A stretch of DNA of 34,662 bases, from contig CANLTJ010000015.1 in the NCBI GenBank assembly GCA_947493995.1, forward strand, positions 1-34,662, given 5' to 3'. Shown here piece after piece: positions 1 to 8,969 of the stretch. Position 1 is the stretch's first letter. Each line of letters opens with the position of its first letter. Made by a program: the position numbers and the translations under genes. The notes beneath the pieces are model-generated. The model worked only from the letters and a program-made list of their open reading frames with translations, was not told the origin of the DNA and searched no databases. This stretch comes from an uncultured Arachnia sp. (GTDB lineage Bacteria > Actinomycetota > Actinomycetes > Propionibacteriales > Propionibacteriaceae).

Positions 1-80
1 TCGGTATACCTCTTCCTCTTACCCATCCCACACCCCAGATCATCAAAGGTGTTGCGTTGATGTCCTGAACCCAAGGGTTC

Positions 81-119
81 TATATGACGTGGTGTGCAGT
101 GAGTGCCGCGTGTCCGGTC
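81..119 (+). repeat. Dispersed intergenic repeat, copy A
   Basis: This 39-base segment lies just beyond the 3' end of mgtE. It aligns without gaps to bases 20744-20782, with 32 of 39 identities by eye. Both copies start TATATGACG and end with a TG-C-GCGTGTCCGGTC core. The core returns four more times at 20808-20946. In both places the element lies beyond the 3' end of a minus-strand gene in the same orientation. A perfect palindrome, GAACCC-AA-GGGTTC, abuts it at 67-80. Its function is unknown; a terminator-like or REP-like intergenic element is possible. Confidence 0.6.
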
Positions 120-131
120 TGGGAGCGGGGC

Positions 132-1478
132 TCAGATGCCGAGGATGAACTTGGCGATGCCGAAATAGACGAACAGGCCGGTGGCGTCGATGAAGGTGCT
201 GATGAACGGGTTGGAGAACACTGCCGGGTCCGCGTGCACGGCTTTGGCGATCATCGGCATGGTGCCGCCGACGGTGGCGGCGAGGGTGCAGACGGTGAAA
301 AGGGTCAAGCCGATGACGGACCCGATGCCCAGGCCATAGATCAGTCCGGTGATGACGAAGCCGAGTCCGCCCAGCGTGATGCCCAACAGGGCCCCGACGC
401 CGGCCTCCCGTCGAATCACCCGGAACCAGTCGCGTCCCTGCACCTCACCCAGCGCCAGCGCCCGGGTCACCGTTGTGGCGGCTTGGTTGCCGGTGTTTCC
501 TCCGGTGCCGATCAGGAGTGGGACGAAGACTGACAGGACAATCATCTGGCTGAGCGTGGCCTCGAAGACTTCCAGCACTTGGACAGTGAGACTGGCGCCC
601 ACTGCCAGCACCAGCAACCACACCACGCGGGAGCGGACAAGGGTGCCGATCGAGGTGGCGAGGTAGTGGCCACGGATCGGTTCCGTGCCGCTCATCCGTG
701 CCTGGTCCTCGGACTCGGCCTGCTTGAGGATGGCCAGCGCGTCGTCGACGGTGAGGATGCCCACGAGGCGGTCCTCATGGTCCACGACCGGCAATGCCAG
801 GTGTCCGAGGTCGGCGCAGCGGCGAGCAGCGTCCTCCGCCGGCTCGGTGGCTTGCGCGGTGTTGGCGGGGATGACGAGGTCGGCGACGGGGGTTCCCGCG
901 TCGGCAGCCAGCAGGTCACGGAGCCCCACTACCCCCATCAGCCGACGACTGTCGTCGACGACGGGGAGCGTGTAGATGGTCTCAGCTTCCAGGGCGCGTG
1001 CCCTGGCCCGCTCAAGCGCCTCTTCCACGGTGGCACTCAGCGGGATGGGGGCCACCTCTGGGCTCATCCGTCGCCCAATGGACCCGACGGTATAGCCCAA
1101 TACGACAGCGGTGAGGTCACGCTCACCGGATGACAGCCCCGTCATGAGCTTGGTTGCAATACCTGCGGGCAGCTCGTCGAGGAGACTGACCCTGTCGTCG
1201 GGATCCAGCGCTTCGAACACCACAGCGGTTTCCTCTGCCTGAAGTAGCTCCACCAAATCGCCCTGCGTGCGATGGTCGAGGCGTTCGAAGACCTCCAGCG
1301 CCTGGTCCTTGGTGAGCAGTCTGAACACGATGGCGCGGTCCTCGCCGGGCAGGCGTCGGAGCTCCTCCACGATGTCGCCGGCCTCAGCGTCGTGCAACAA
1401 CGCACTGAGCGCTGTCAGGTCATTCTCATAGAGGAGGTCTCTCAGCTGCTCCGGTGTGAAGGGCGCATGGTGTGTCAT
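132..1478 (-). CDS. mgtE: Magnesium transporter MgtE
   Basis: This 448-residue protein is a Mg2+-gated Mg2+ channel of the cytoplasmic membrane. Residues 1-135 form the helical MgtE N domain, recognisable from repeated EELRRLPGEDRA/LLDELP-type helices. Residues about 140-255 are a pair of CBS domains, with the LPVVDDSRRLMGVV and LPVVDHEDRLVGIL strands. Residues about 280-448 are the membrane domain with roughly five helices. The family pore motif PLLIGTGGNTGNQ and the conserved acidic residue in STFIDATGLF are present. The length is normal for the family. The ATG is preceded by AGGAG six bases upstream. It follows the MFS gene by 57 bases and may share its transcript. No Mg-box leader fits in that gap. 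Confidence 0.95.
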   Translation of the reverse strand: MTHHAPFTPEQLRDLLYENDLTALSALLHDAEAGDIVEELRRLPGEDRAIVFRLLTKDQALEVFERLDHRTQGDLVELLQAEETAVVFEALDPDDRVSLLDELPAGIATKLMTGLSSGERDLTAVVLGYTVGSIGRRMSPEVAPIPLSATVEEALERARARALEAETIYTLPVVDDSRRLMGVVGLRDLLAADAGTPVADLVIPANTAQATEPAEDAARRCADLGHLALPVVDHEDRLVGILTVDDALAILKQAESEDQARMSGTEPIRGHYLATSIGTLVRSRVVWLLVLAVGASLTVQVLEVFEATLSQMIVLSVFVPLLIGTGGNTGNQAATTVTRALALGEVQGRDWFRVIRREAGVGALLGITLGGLGFVITGLIYGLGIGSVIGLTLFTVCTLAATVGGTMPMIAKAVHADPAVFSNPFISTFIDATGLFVYFGIAKFILGI

Positions 1479-1535
1479 GGGGCTCTCCTGACGAACACGG
1501 TGTGCTGCTACTGCGAGGAATCGTTGCGGTGGTGC

Positions 1536-3026
1536 TCAGCGCTGCTGGTAACTCGGGCGCTTGTAGAACTGAACCACGATGGCCGCGATACCGATGACGA
1601 TCGCCGGCGCCAGAACGGCCTGTGACATCGCGGTTGCCAGACCCTCCCTTGCCGGTTCGGGGATCGTACCGCCCAAGGTGGCCGGGGAGAATTCGGAGCC
1701 CGCGATGCCCAAATTGGCAGCGATGCGGCTGCTGATGAGCGTTGCGATGACGGCGCTTCCCATGACAGCTCCCACTTGGCGGGCAGTGTTGTAGACACCG
1801 GAACCGGCGCCGGCACGCAGCGGCGGGAGATTGCCGGTGGCCGCTGTGGACAGCGGTCCCCAGACAAAGCTGTTGGAGATGCCGAGCGTGGTCATTGGGA
1901 TGAGGATGAGCCAGACGGGGCTCGTGGTGTCCATGATGGCGACGAGCCCGAACAGGGATGCGGACCACAGGCCACACCCGAAAGTCGCGAGGATCCTGGG
2001 ATGGATGCGGTCCACGAGGTTGCCGACCGGGCGTGCCAGCACCAGGGACATGACGGCGGTCGGGGCGCTGAGGAGTGCAGCCTCGGTCGGGGAGAAGCCC
2101 CGGGCGGACTGGGCCCAGATCATGAGGGCGAACGGCATGGCCGTCACGGAGAAGCCCACCATCGCGATGGCGATGTTGGAGACAGTGAAGTTCCGGTCGC
2201 TGAACAGGGACAAGGGGAGCAGGGGTTCGCCGCGGTTGAGCTTCTGCCACAGAACGAAGAGCACGAGCACGATGACACCGAAGATGATCAGGGAGAACAC
2301 ACTGATGGGTCCCCAGATTGTGCCCCAGTTGAAGGTGTCGGCTTCCTGCAGACCAAAGACGATGCAGAACAGTCCGACGGCGCTGAGCGCCACGCCGAGC
2401 CAGTCGAAACGGTGCCTGTTGACGTCCATGCGGGGTACGAACTTCACCACGAGCAGGTAGCCGAGGATCCCGAAGGGCACGTTGATGAAGAAGATCCACT
2501 CCCACCCGAGCGAATCGAGCAGCAGTCCCCCGAGGACTGGACCGACGAGCGACGCAATACCTGCCACTGCACCCCAGATGGCCATGGCCTTGCCGCGCTC
2601 ATTGGCGGGGAACAGGCGGGTGATGGTGGCCATGGTCTGCGGAGTCATGAGGGACGCGCCCAGTCCTTGCACCACCCGCGCAATGATCAGGGGCGTGACG
2701 CTGCCCACGAGCCCACATGCGAGCGAGGACAGCGTGAAGATGACGAGTCCAATCAGGTAGACCTTCTTGGGGCCGTACCGGTCCCCGAGTCGTCCGGTGA
2801 TGAGCAGCGGTACGGCGTAGGCGAGCAGGTAGGCGCTCGAGACCCAGATCGCCTCGCTGACGCTGGCGTTGAGTTCGGCGATGATCGTGGGTGTGGCCAC
2901 CGAGACGATGGTGGTGTCCACCAGGATCATGAAGAAGCCCACCACGAGCGCCCACAGTGCCGGCCAGGGACGAGCGTCGGGATCGTCGGCGGCGGCCGTG
3001 GGGACGGTCTTGAGAGGGGCGGACAT
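1536..3026 (-). CDS. MFS exporter, DHA2 (EmrB/QacA-like) family
   Basis: This is a 496-residue proton-driven exporter with about 14 predicted membrane helices, typical of the DHA2 multidrug group. Motif A appears as GRLGDRYGPKKVY after helix 2. The ARVVQGLGASLMTPQ segment matches the conserved helix 4 motif of drug:H+ antiporters. Helix 5 contains the antiporter motif C-like run GPVLGGLLLDSLGW. An upstream in-frame ATG would add 18 basic, poorly conserved residues. I prefer the ATG at 3026 because AGGAG lies four bases before it and the protein then starts MSAPLKT. The substrate cannot be inferred. No adjacent regulator gene is seen; the neighbours are mgtE and an amidohydrolase. Confidence 0.9.
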   Translation of the reverse strand: MSAPLKTVPTAAADDPDARPWPALWALVVGFFMILVDTTIVSVATPTIIAELNASVSEAIWVSSAYLLAYAVPLLITGRLGDRYGPKKVYLIGLVIFTLSSLACGLVGSVTPLIIARVVQGLGASLMTPQTMATITRLFPANERGKAMAIWGAVAGIASLVGPVLGGLLLDSLGWEWIFFINVPFGILGYLLVVKFVPRMDVNRHRFDWLGVALSAVGLFCIVFGLQEADTFNWGTIWGPISVFSLIIFGVIVLVLFVLWQKLNRGEPLLPLSLFSDRNFTVSNIAIAMVGFSVTAMPFALMIWAQSARGFSPTEAALLSAPTAVMSLVLARPVGNLVDRIHPRILATFGCGLWSASLFGLVAIMDTTSPVWLILIPMTTLGISNSFVWGPLSTAATGNLPPLRAGAGSGVYNTARQVGAVMGSAVIATLISSRIAANLGIAGSEFSPATLGGTIPEPAREGLATAMSQAVLAPAIVIGIAAIVVQFYKRPSYQQR

Positions 3027-3180
3027 ACGGCTCCTGGAACAGCGTCGTGAGGTTGGGCTTCCGGTGTGCCGGTGCGCCATCCTTCAAACTATCCGCAATC
3101 GATGGGAATCCGAAGCGAGCGGCCGTCGCCGTCCAGCCGTAGGAGCTTGGTCAGCGGACCGGTTGCCGGGGGCACTCCGG

Positions 3181-3990
3181 TCAGCTGGCGATTCGCTCAG
3201 GGGATGCCTGCGAGCTGGGGCCGGTGGACAGTTCGGCCAGAGCTGCCTCGACGGGTTCCACGGTATTCCGCAGGGCTGAAGCTATGGCTTCCAGACGATC
3301 GTGATCCGGTTCGCCTGTCCACTCGTCCATGAATGTCTTCTTGAACTCGAGCGTCATGACGCAGCCGACGCCGGGGTAGTGGCGGTGCACCCAATCGGAG
3401 AGGTGTTTGGGGAAGAACTTGATCTCGTCACGGACATCGAACCCCTGTGAGGCCATAGCATCCCGGAGGACGTCGATGACGGGAGTGAACTGTTCACGAT
3501 CCACCTTGCCCGTGCCGAGGTCGAGTTCAGGATTCTTCGTCCAGGGCTCCGGCGGCTGGTCCGGGCCGGGACGACGGTGGTTGTAGGAGTGAACGTCGAA
3601 GAGGACAAAGGGTCCACGCGCTGCGAGTTCGTCGAGCTGATCGGCGAGGTCGGCATAGAAGGTGTCCCAGTACTCGAGGCTGCGTGCCATCACGTCCGCC
3701 GGAAGTCCCTTCTGGCCCCAGACGTCAAAACCCCAGCAGTACTCGGGCCCGGCGTAGACAGCCATGTCCCGCGACCGGTTGAGGTCTGCCTCGAAGCGGG
3801 AGCGGTGCACGAGCAGGCGCGCAGGCATGAGCGAGGTGATGACGTCGGTGAAGGGGTCCTCTTCGCGCAGCCGCTCGGACTCGTCCAGGATCATCAGGTC
3901 GGCGATTTCGGGGCGAAGGTCATGACCGGCGTGAACTGAGGTGGCCACCAGTTGCCCGGACCAGTCGCCGACGAATTCGTAGGGAAGCAT
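3181..3990 (-). CDS. N-formylglutamate amidohydrolase family protein
   Basis: This 269-residue predicted cytosolic Zn-hydrolase belongs to the FGase (HutG-type) family. Visible family features are SVHAGHDLRPE near the N-terminus, corresponding to the metal-binding PHxG region, and a central LFDVHSYNHRRPGP segment. The LNRSRD run and the late LEFKKTFMDEWTG region, with its conserved E, also fit. The ATG is preceded by AGGAATGAAGG. No histidine-degradation genes are nearby, so a role in the Hut pathway is not supported. Some relatives act on other formyl or acyl amides. It is separated by 154 bases from the downstream MFS gene and by 52 bases from the upstream LysM/BTAD gene. Confidence 0.8.
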   Translation of the reverse strand: MLPYEFVGDWSGQLVATSVHAGHDLRPEIADLMILDESERLREEDPFTDVITSLMPARLLVHRSRFEADLNRSRDMAVYAGPEYCWGFDVWGQKGLPADVMARSLEYWDTFYADLADQLDELAARGPFVLFDVHSYNHRRPGPDQPPEPWTKNPELDLGTGKVDREQFTPVIDVLRDAMASQGFDVRDEIKFFPKHLSDWVHRHYPGVGCVMTLEFKKTFMDEWTGEPDHDRLEAIASALRNTVEPVEAALAELSTGPSSQASPERIAS

Positions 3991-4042
3991 CCTTCATTCC
4001 TACCCTACGAACCAACCGCGTGGCGCCCATCCCACCGGTGTG

Positions 4043-6898
4043 TCAGGAGCTTGAGACCTTGTTCATGGTGAGGTGTAGGGCATGCTGGATTCGTCGGATC
4101 GAGTCCTCGGAGAGGTCGTGGTTCGTGGCGCGGGCGGTACGAGTGAGCTGCGTGATAGCGCCGTCGACCTCGGCCCTGTCCCCGGCATGAGCGAGCACCT
4201 GGATGCGGCGGACCGCCAGTGTTTCGTCGTCTCCGGTGGCGAGTCGGCCCTGATCTATCGCCCAGAGCGCTCTCGAGTAGTCCTGTTCTGTCAGGTATCT
4301 GTCCGTGAGTACGGTGGCGGCGTCGCTGATCATGCTCGTCATGTCGGTCAGCCATTGCGAGGTCCATGGCCACTGGAATGCGACATCCTCCAAGGGTTTG
4401 CCCCTCACCAAGGACATAGCTTCATGCAGCAGGGGCGTGCTGCTGGCATTCACGCCCCCGGCGAGCAGTGACTGGAAGCGTTCCCAGTCGGACGTCACGG
4501 AAGGGGCCAGTGAGATGCGCCCGGAATAGGCATCGGGAAGATAGGGGTTGCCGTCGGCGTCGCTCCCGAGCCACGTGCGGAGTCTGCTCATGTTGGATCG
4601 TCGAGTGGTTTCCGCGACGAGGAGTTCCCGCACCATGGTTGTGGGGGTCGACTCCGGGTGCATCAGGAGCCAGGCGCAGTATTCGACGCACTGGCCCATG
4701 GCACGGGTGGGAGGTTCCCCGGAGGTGCCGAGCAGTTCCACTGGTCCCAGCAGGAGCAGTGTCGGGTTCTCGGGTCGTGTGGGCCAGGCAGACATTGCAC
4801 CGTCCTTGAAGGGCCCCGTCGCCGTTCTCGGCGATGCGGTTGCTGCTGTGTCACCACCATCACGCCACCACGGCGCGGGTGTTGTTCGCTCGTCCAGGGC
4901 AGATACGAACAAGGACATCACTGCATGACGAGCAGGCTTGTTCAAGAGCTGTGGCTGGAAGTCTCCGTCGCCGTTCAGCGTCGCGTTGGTCTCGGACTCG
5001 ATGTCCAGGACTGAGACGTGGGGCGCGGATCGGGCGGGGGATGGGGAGGCAGCCACAACGCTGACCCCGACCGGCCCCAACGACAGAGCGTCGTGGATGC
5101 GGTCCAGGAGGGCCAGCGGGAGCGGTGCGCAGAACATGAACACCACCGGTGCCCACATCGCTGCCCGGTCGGGATCAGCACGGACGTCGACGAGGTTGTC
5201 GTGCCCCAGCTGCAGTCGTCTTTCGGCGCACAGCCGCTGCAGATGCGCCAACGCTTCCTCGACGTGGTTCTCGCTCGTCAACCGGGGGTCGTCAAGCGCG
5301 CCTGACCACTGCTGATCAGGTTGCACGGCAATGACCTCCACTGCAGCCGACCAGTCCGCGCACAACAAGCTGGTGAGGAGGGCGGCGGCCATGCCCGCAG
5401 CAAGCTCGTCCGAGCCAGTCAACAGGATGCAGCGCTCCTGCTCAAGATCCACGATGACGTCTCCGTCCTCATCCCACCCGAGAACGACGGACGTGGCAGA
5501 CAGTTCGAGCGGGTCGTTGGTGTTTGTCCCGGAGTGCTGCACCAGCCCCGCGAAGAATCGCTGGAGGCCGGGCCCGAGGGGGGAGATCCTGCTGCCGACA
5601 CTGCGGTGAAGCAGCTGCACCTGACGCCTTGCCATGACTCCCGCCACCAGACTGGCGGCGAGCGCCCCGCCCACGGGGCCGAGCATGTCGAGGGCGCTGC
5701 GTGAACTGCTCGTCGAGGCTGCGTTACCGGTGGGCACGTGACTGGAGTTCGTCGCGGTTGGTGTAGCGGTGGAAGTGGAGCTCGAGACTGCGGCATCAGC
5801 CGCCTCTCTCGTGGTTGCCGCCACTGTGCTTGCAGCGGGATCTCCTGGTGGCGAAGCAGCCGAAACATCAAGAGAGGGGCTCGACGAGGGCGCAGTGGTG
5901 AATTCGGTCGTGACGCTCGGTGACGGTGGTGGTGCATCGGATGCGCCGGGGGGAATGGGTGCCTCTTGGTCGCTCCGGCCGTCGGCGTCGGGCTGGTCGA
6001 CGGCTTCGGGCTGGTCGACGGCTCCGGGCTGGTGGACGGCCTCGGGCGCGCTTCCCCCGGTAGCAAGCTCCGGAATCTCCGTGGAAGCCGGTTGCTCCGC
6101 CCGGTCGGTGGGCAGAGCCAACTGCCATCCGATGTCGATCTCGTCGGGGTCGACCACCTGCTCCCGGTTGGCCTCATGGATTTCGGGCCAACGATACGGA
6201 TCCCCCAGGTGTTCTTCTGCCAGGTCCCAGAGTGTGTCGTGGCGCTCGACTGTTATGTGGCGCGTCTCTGCTGCCGGGTCTGCTCTCGCTGCTCCGGCCG
6301 CTACGGGCAGCCTGATGGTGTCCCCTGGAGTCAGGATCGTGTCAGCTGTCATGCCGGGATTGTGGGCGAGGATGTTGCGCCAGAGTGTTCCGTCGCCCAG
6401 CTCGCGTTCAGCCACCCCCCACAGTTCGTCGCCGGGCTGAATGACGAACTCGCGCGACGGCGGCACCTGGGCCTGAGCAGACGGTGCCGCGTTGTCGGGA
6501 ACCTGCTCCTGCTCCACTTCCTGCGGAGCGTGACTGGCTGGCGGGGGTGGAGGCTCGACGGCATGGCTGGACAGGACCGGCGAAAGTGCCATGGCCACAA
6601 GCGCTCCCACGGCGGGCTGAAGCCAGGAGATCCCCGGCAATTGGATGCGAATCCTTGTCCGGGACAGGGACGAGATGAGTTCCGTGATCGTGGTCACGGC
6701 CAGGACCACCCACGCCACCCATCCCACCGCGCTGAGGAAGCCGAGAAGGATGGTTCCGTCGTCCGGACGCGTGAACGCCGTCGACCATGAGACATCGAGA
6801 AGGGAGAGCGGGTCCCCCCAGGCCAGGAGCAGGATGGGCACGCCCCCCAGGAGCAGTACCAACACCGCCAACGCCATGAGCGCTCGGAGCGCCTTCAT
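4043..6898 (-). CDS. Membrane LysM/BTAD-domain protein of the Tad locus
   Basis: This 951-residue protein combines a cell-wall module with a regulator-like module. Three hydrophobic segments lie within the first ~115 residues. Two LysM peptidoglycan-binding domains follow at about 147-197 (QPGDELWGVAERELGDG) and 212-263 (ERHDTLWDLAEEHLGD). A Ser/Thr/Pro-rich linker comes next, then another hydrophobic helix. A ~250-residue unassigned region precedes a C-terminal domain from about residue 709. That domain resembles the winged-helix plus BTAD (bacterial transcriptional activation) fold of SARP/AfsR regulators. The start at 6898 has AGGAGG seven bases upstream; a start eight codons earlier is unlikely. 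Such proteins recur beside actinobacterial Tad loci. It may sense the wall and influence pilus expression, but that is inference. Confidence 0.85.
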   Translation of the reverse strand: MKALRALMALAVLVLLLGGVPILLLAWGDPLSLLDVSWSTAFTRPDDGTILLGFLSAVGWVAWVVLAVTTITELISSLSRTRIRIQLPGISWLQPAVGALVAMALSPVLSSHAVEPPPPPASHAPQEVEQEQVPDNAAPSAQAQVPPSREFVIQPGDELWGVAERELGDGTLWRNILAHNPGMTADTILTPGDTIRLPVAAGAARADPAAETRHITVERHDTLWDLAEEHLGDPYRWPEIHEANREQVVDPDEIDIGWQLALPTDRAEQPASTEIPELATGGSAPEAVHQPGAVDQPEAVDQPDADGRSDQEAPIPPGASDAPPPSPSVTTEFTTAPSSSPSLDVSAASPPGDPAASTVAATTREAADAAVSSSTSTATPTATNSSHVPTGNAASTSSSRSALDMLGPVGGALAASLVAGVMARRQVQLLHRSVGSRISPLGPGLQRFFAGLVQHSGTNTNDPLELSATSVVLGWDEDGDVIVDLEQERCILLTGSDELAAGMAAALLTSLLCADWSAAVEVIAVQPDQQWSGALDDPRLTSENHVEEALAHLQRLCAERRLQLGHDNLVDVRADPDRAAMWAPVVFMFCAPLPLALLDRIHDALSLGPVGVSVVAASPSPARSAPHVSVLDIESETNATLNGDGDFQPQLLNKPARHAVMSLFVSALDERTTPAPWWRDGGDTAATASPRTATGPFKDGAMSAWPTRPENPTLLLLGPVELLGTSGEPPTRAMGQCVEYCAWLLMHPESTPTTMVRELLVAETTRRSNMSRLRTWLGSDADGNPYLPDAYSGRISLAPSVTSDWERFQSLLAGGVNASSTPLLHEAMSLVRGKPLEDVAFQWPWTSQWLTDMTSMISDAATVLTDRYLTEQDYSRALWAIDQGRLATGDDETLAVRRIQVLAHAGDRAEVDGAITQLTRTARATNHDLSEDSIRRIQHALHLTMNKVSSS
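5991..6044 (-). repeat. Three tandem 18-bp units in the LysM/BTAD gene
   Basis: Three consecutive 18-base units occupy 5991-6008, 6009-6026 and 6027-6044, each beginning GGCTGGT. On the coding strand they specify a six-residue repeat of the type PEAVDQ within the Pro/Ser/Thr-rich linker between the second LysM and the next membrane helix. The linker length may vary between strains by slippage. Confidence 0.75.
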
Positions 6899-6957
6899 CG
6901 GTTTCCTCCTCTCTCGACCCAAGGTGTGTTTGCCATTGCGCGACGATTGAGCTCTCC

Positions 6958-7143
6958 TCAGGACGGGAGACGGGACTGAACGTAGGCCGTGATGACGGTG
7001 ACGATGAGGACTGCGATGGTGACGGCGCCCGCGAGCAGGATGGCGTTCTCGGTGGACTGGGACAGGCCACGTTCATCCTTCTCTGGGGGCGAGGACTGAG
7101 TGATCTGCCACCACAGAGCCAAGGCCAGGTGTAGCGCTTTCAT
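6958..7143 (-). CDS. Small single-helix pilin-like protein
   Basis: This is a 61-residue protein between tadC and the LysM/BTAD gene. The start at 7143 (MKALHLALALWW) is supported by GAAAGGA upstream. Residues 1-26 form a leader ending in KDERG. LSQSTENAILLAG then opens a ~23-residue hydrophobic helix, and the protein ends QSRLPS. This resembles a class III (Flp/TadE) prepilin: charged leader, glycine, a glutamate a few residues later, then one helix. The glutamate is at +6 after glycine and is followed by Asn, where Flp pilins have Glu at +5 followed by Tyr/Phe. The match is therefore atypical. Its location makes it the best candidate pilin of the locus. Confidence 0.6.
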   Translation of the reverse strand: MKALHLALALWWQITQSSPPEKDERGLSQSTENAILLAGAVTIAVLIVTVITAYVQSRLPS

Positions 7144-7221
7144 GAGTTTCCTTTCTTTCTTTCCACTGTGGTCACCCGGAGCGGGCGAAACCACTTGTCC
7201 ACAGGATTTCTGTGCGTGGAG

Positions 7222-8112
7222 TCATGAGCTGGTCAGTTTCAGCAACGGCGGGATGATGAACGTCAGGCCGAGCAACAGGGCTGGGAGGGTCATCCACAAC
7301 GTCAGGGACTCCGTGGCCTCGTGGGCCGTCGCGCGCTGTTGTGCAAGATGTGCGTCCCTGAGTTCCTTGACGCGCGACTGGAGCACTCCTGCCAGTGCCG
7401 CTCCCTGTTCCTCCAGTTTCATGACGTCTGCGAAGTCGTCGAGTTCCGGTATGTTCCACTCCCGGCCGACCCTCCGTAGTTCGGGCCATGGAGCGCTCTG
7501 CTCAAGCCGGGCACGCTCCAGACCTGCTGTGATGCGTCGAAACAGTGGTGCGTCCGAGATGTTGGCTGCCGCTGCAACCGCCTGGGATGCTGAGGCATTT
7601 GCCATTCGCTCGAGTGCGACGAGATCGAAGAAGGTGTGGATGCTTTCGGTGGTGGTTCGACGGAGCTGCGTCGATGAACGCGACAGGCGCAAGTCCGCGA
7701 GGAAGTAGCCGCCCACGGCACCGAGCACGGAGAACAGCAGGGGCAACGGTCCGGGCGTCGAGCCCAGAGCCATTTGCAGTACCAACCACAGGGTGGGCAG
7801 CAGGAAGCCAGCCAGTGACAGAACCAGCTTCTCGGTGAAGAAATCGGCGACTGATCGATCCTGCAGAAGCAGCAACTGCTGCTGTTTCGTGCTGAGGGGC
7901 AGACGCAGACGGCGTTGCAACCAACCTCCGACGGCCTCCAGGCCCCCGGGATTCTCATTCATGGTGGGGAGTGGGAGAGGGTCGACGCCGTCGAGCACCG
8001 CCAGCACGTCACTCAGGCGCAGGGTGCGCTTCAGGGCACCGGCGACGATCGCGGTGGCACCCAGCCCCACGATGGTTCCGCAGAGCACCATGAGCCCCAG
8101 CGTGGTGGTCAT
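7222..8112 (-). CDS. tadC: Type II secretion F-family protein TadC
   Basis: This 296-residue inner-membrane platform protein belongs to the Tad/Flp pilus machine. It has N-terminal and mid-protein hydrophobic helices (GLMVLCGTIVGLGATAIVAG; the SLAGFLLPTLWLVLQ region). A cytoplasmic T2SSF domain follows at about residues 140-260, where helices such as TESIHTFFDLVALERMANAS and LDDFADVMKLEEQGAALAGVL match the family. A final membrane helix lies near LPALLLGLTFIIPPLL. The start overlaps the tadB stop by four bases (ATGA), indicating translational coupling. With TadB it would transmit the work of the CpaF ATPase to the pilus. Confidence 0.88.
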   Translation of the reverse strand: MTTTLGLMVLCGTIVGLGATAIVAGALKRTLRLSDVLAVLDGVDPLPLPTMNENPGGLEAVGGWLQRRLRLPLSTKQQQLLLLQDRSVADFFTEKLVLSLAGFLLPTLWLVLQMALGSTPGPLPLLFSVLGAVGGYFLADLRLSRSSTQLRRTTTESIHTFFDLVALERMANASASQAVAAAANISDAPLFRRITAGLERARLEQSAPWPELRRVGREWNIPELDDFADVMKLEEQGAALAGVLQSRVKELRDAHLAQQRATAHEATESLTLWMTLPALLLGLTFIIPPLLKLTSS

Positions 8113-8969
8113 GGGGAGCCCCGGAGGAAGCGCGCCGCTGGGGCTGGTGTGGTCCGGCGACGAAGCATCACGAGTGCACCCACGTAGGAAGCGGCCAGTC
8201 CGACGGCCAGCACTTGACCCAGAGGACTTCGGTAGGGCTCGAAAAAGTTGCCGCCCAGCAGAATGGAGCCTCCCAGAACGATGAGGGTGATGATGGTGAC
8301 CTGCCTCACCACGGCTCGCGGCTTGGCGCGCTCGGACGAGATCTCCCGCAGGGCGTGCAGCCGTTCCTGTGTGTTCTCGGACAGCGCGGTGAGCGTGGTG
8401 CGGGTTCCCACGCCACCTTTCGTCGAGGAGATGGCCAGGGCGGCAAGTACTGCGTCTGCGTCGGCGGATGACAGCTCATCGGCCATGGCAAGAAGGGCCT
8501 CTTTGGTGGTCCAGCCCTGATCGATGCGGGTGACCAGCCGTGTCACGGGTGTGCTCAGGACGGCGGGCGCTTGCGCTCGCGTCGACACGATGGCGTCCCG
8601 GATCGACTTGCCCGTGGCGATGGATGGCGCCAGGAGCCTCACCCAGCGGTCCAGTCCGGCAAGTGTGGCGATCTCACGTTGTGGCGGCTCGGAGAGCAGT
8701 GCGGGAATGCCAAGGCTTGCGGCAGGAACGAGCACGATGGCGATGAGCCAGCCCGTGGTGACGGCGACGAGCAGGCCCACGACGAATGAGGCGACAACCC
8801 AGAGCTTCCGGATGGAGGACCATGAAGCCCACAGGTTGTTCAGCCGTCTCCACAAGCTTGTGGATGGTCCTGTGGAAAGTGGACGCTCGGATCTGCGGAG
8901 TCCGGCTACCAGAAGTAGCACCCCAAGCGCGAACAGAGCTCCGAGGGAGCCGGCGATCACTGGTCCCAT
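8109..8969 (-). CDS. tadB: Type II secretion F-family protein TadB
   Basis: This is a 286-residue inner-membrane protein of the Tad pilus platform. An N-terminal membrane helix is followed by a cytoplasmic stretch and a helix pair (SFVVGLLVAVTTGWLIAIVL). The T2SSF domain spans about residues 105-220, with the LDRWVRLLAPSIATGKSI and STKGGVGTRTTLTALSENTQE segments. Two C-terminal helices complete it. The gene overlaps the cpaF 3' end by 13 bases and tadC by four, so cpaF-tadB-tadC are translated as a coupled unit. The small size agrees with actinobacterial TadB proteins, which are often reduced compared with proteobacterial ones. Confidence 0.88.
   Translation of the reverse strand: MGPVIAGSLGALFALGVLLLVAGLRRSERPLSTGPSTSLWRRLNNLWASWSSIRKLWVVASFVVGLLVAVTTGWLIAIVLVPAASLGIPALLSEPPQREIATLAGLDRWVRLLAPSIATGKSIRDAIVSTRAQAPAVLSTPVTRLVTRIDQGWTTKEALLAMADELSSADADAVLAALAISSTKGGVGTRTTLTALSENTQERLHALREISSERAKPRAVVRQVTIITLIVLGGSILLGGNFFEPYRSPLGQVLAVGLAASYVGALVMLRRRTTPAPAARFLRGSP

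Noticed and set aside
57..86. Sigma-70-like TTGATG-N18-TATATG pair on the plus strand
   Set aside because: There is no plus-strand gene downstream, and TATATG is shared with the repeat copy at 20744 where no -35 exists. A chance match is more likely.
1776..3050. 424-codon frame antisense to the MFS exporter
   Set aside because: The product is a Glu/Asp/Gly/His-rich shadow of the opposite-strand codons. The MFS frame has clear family motifs.
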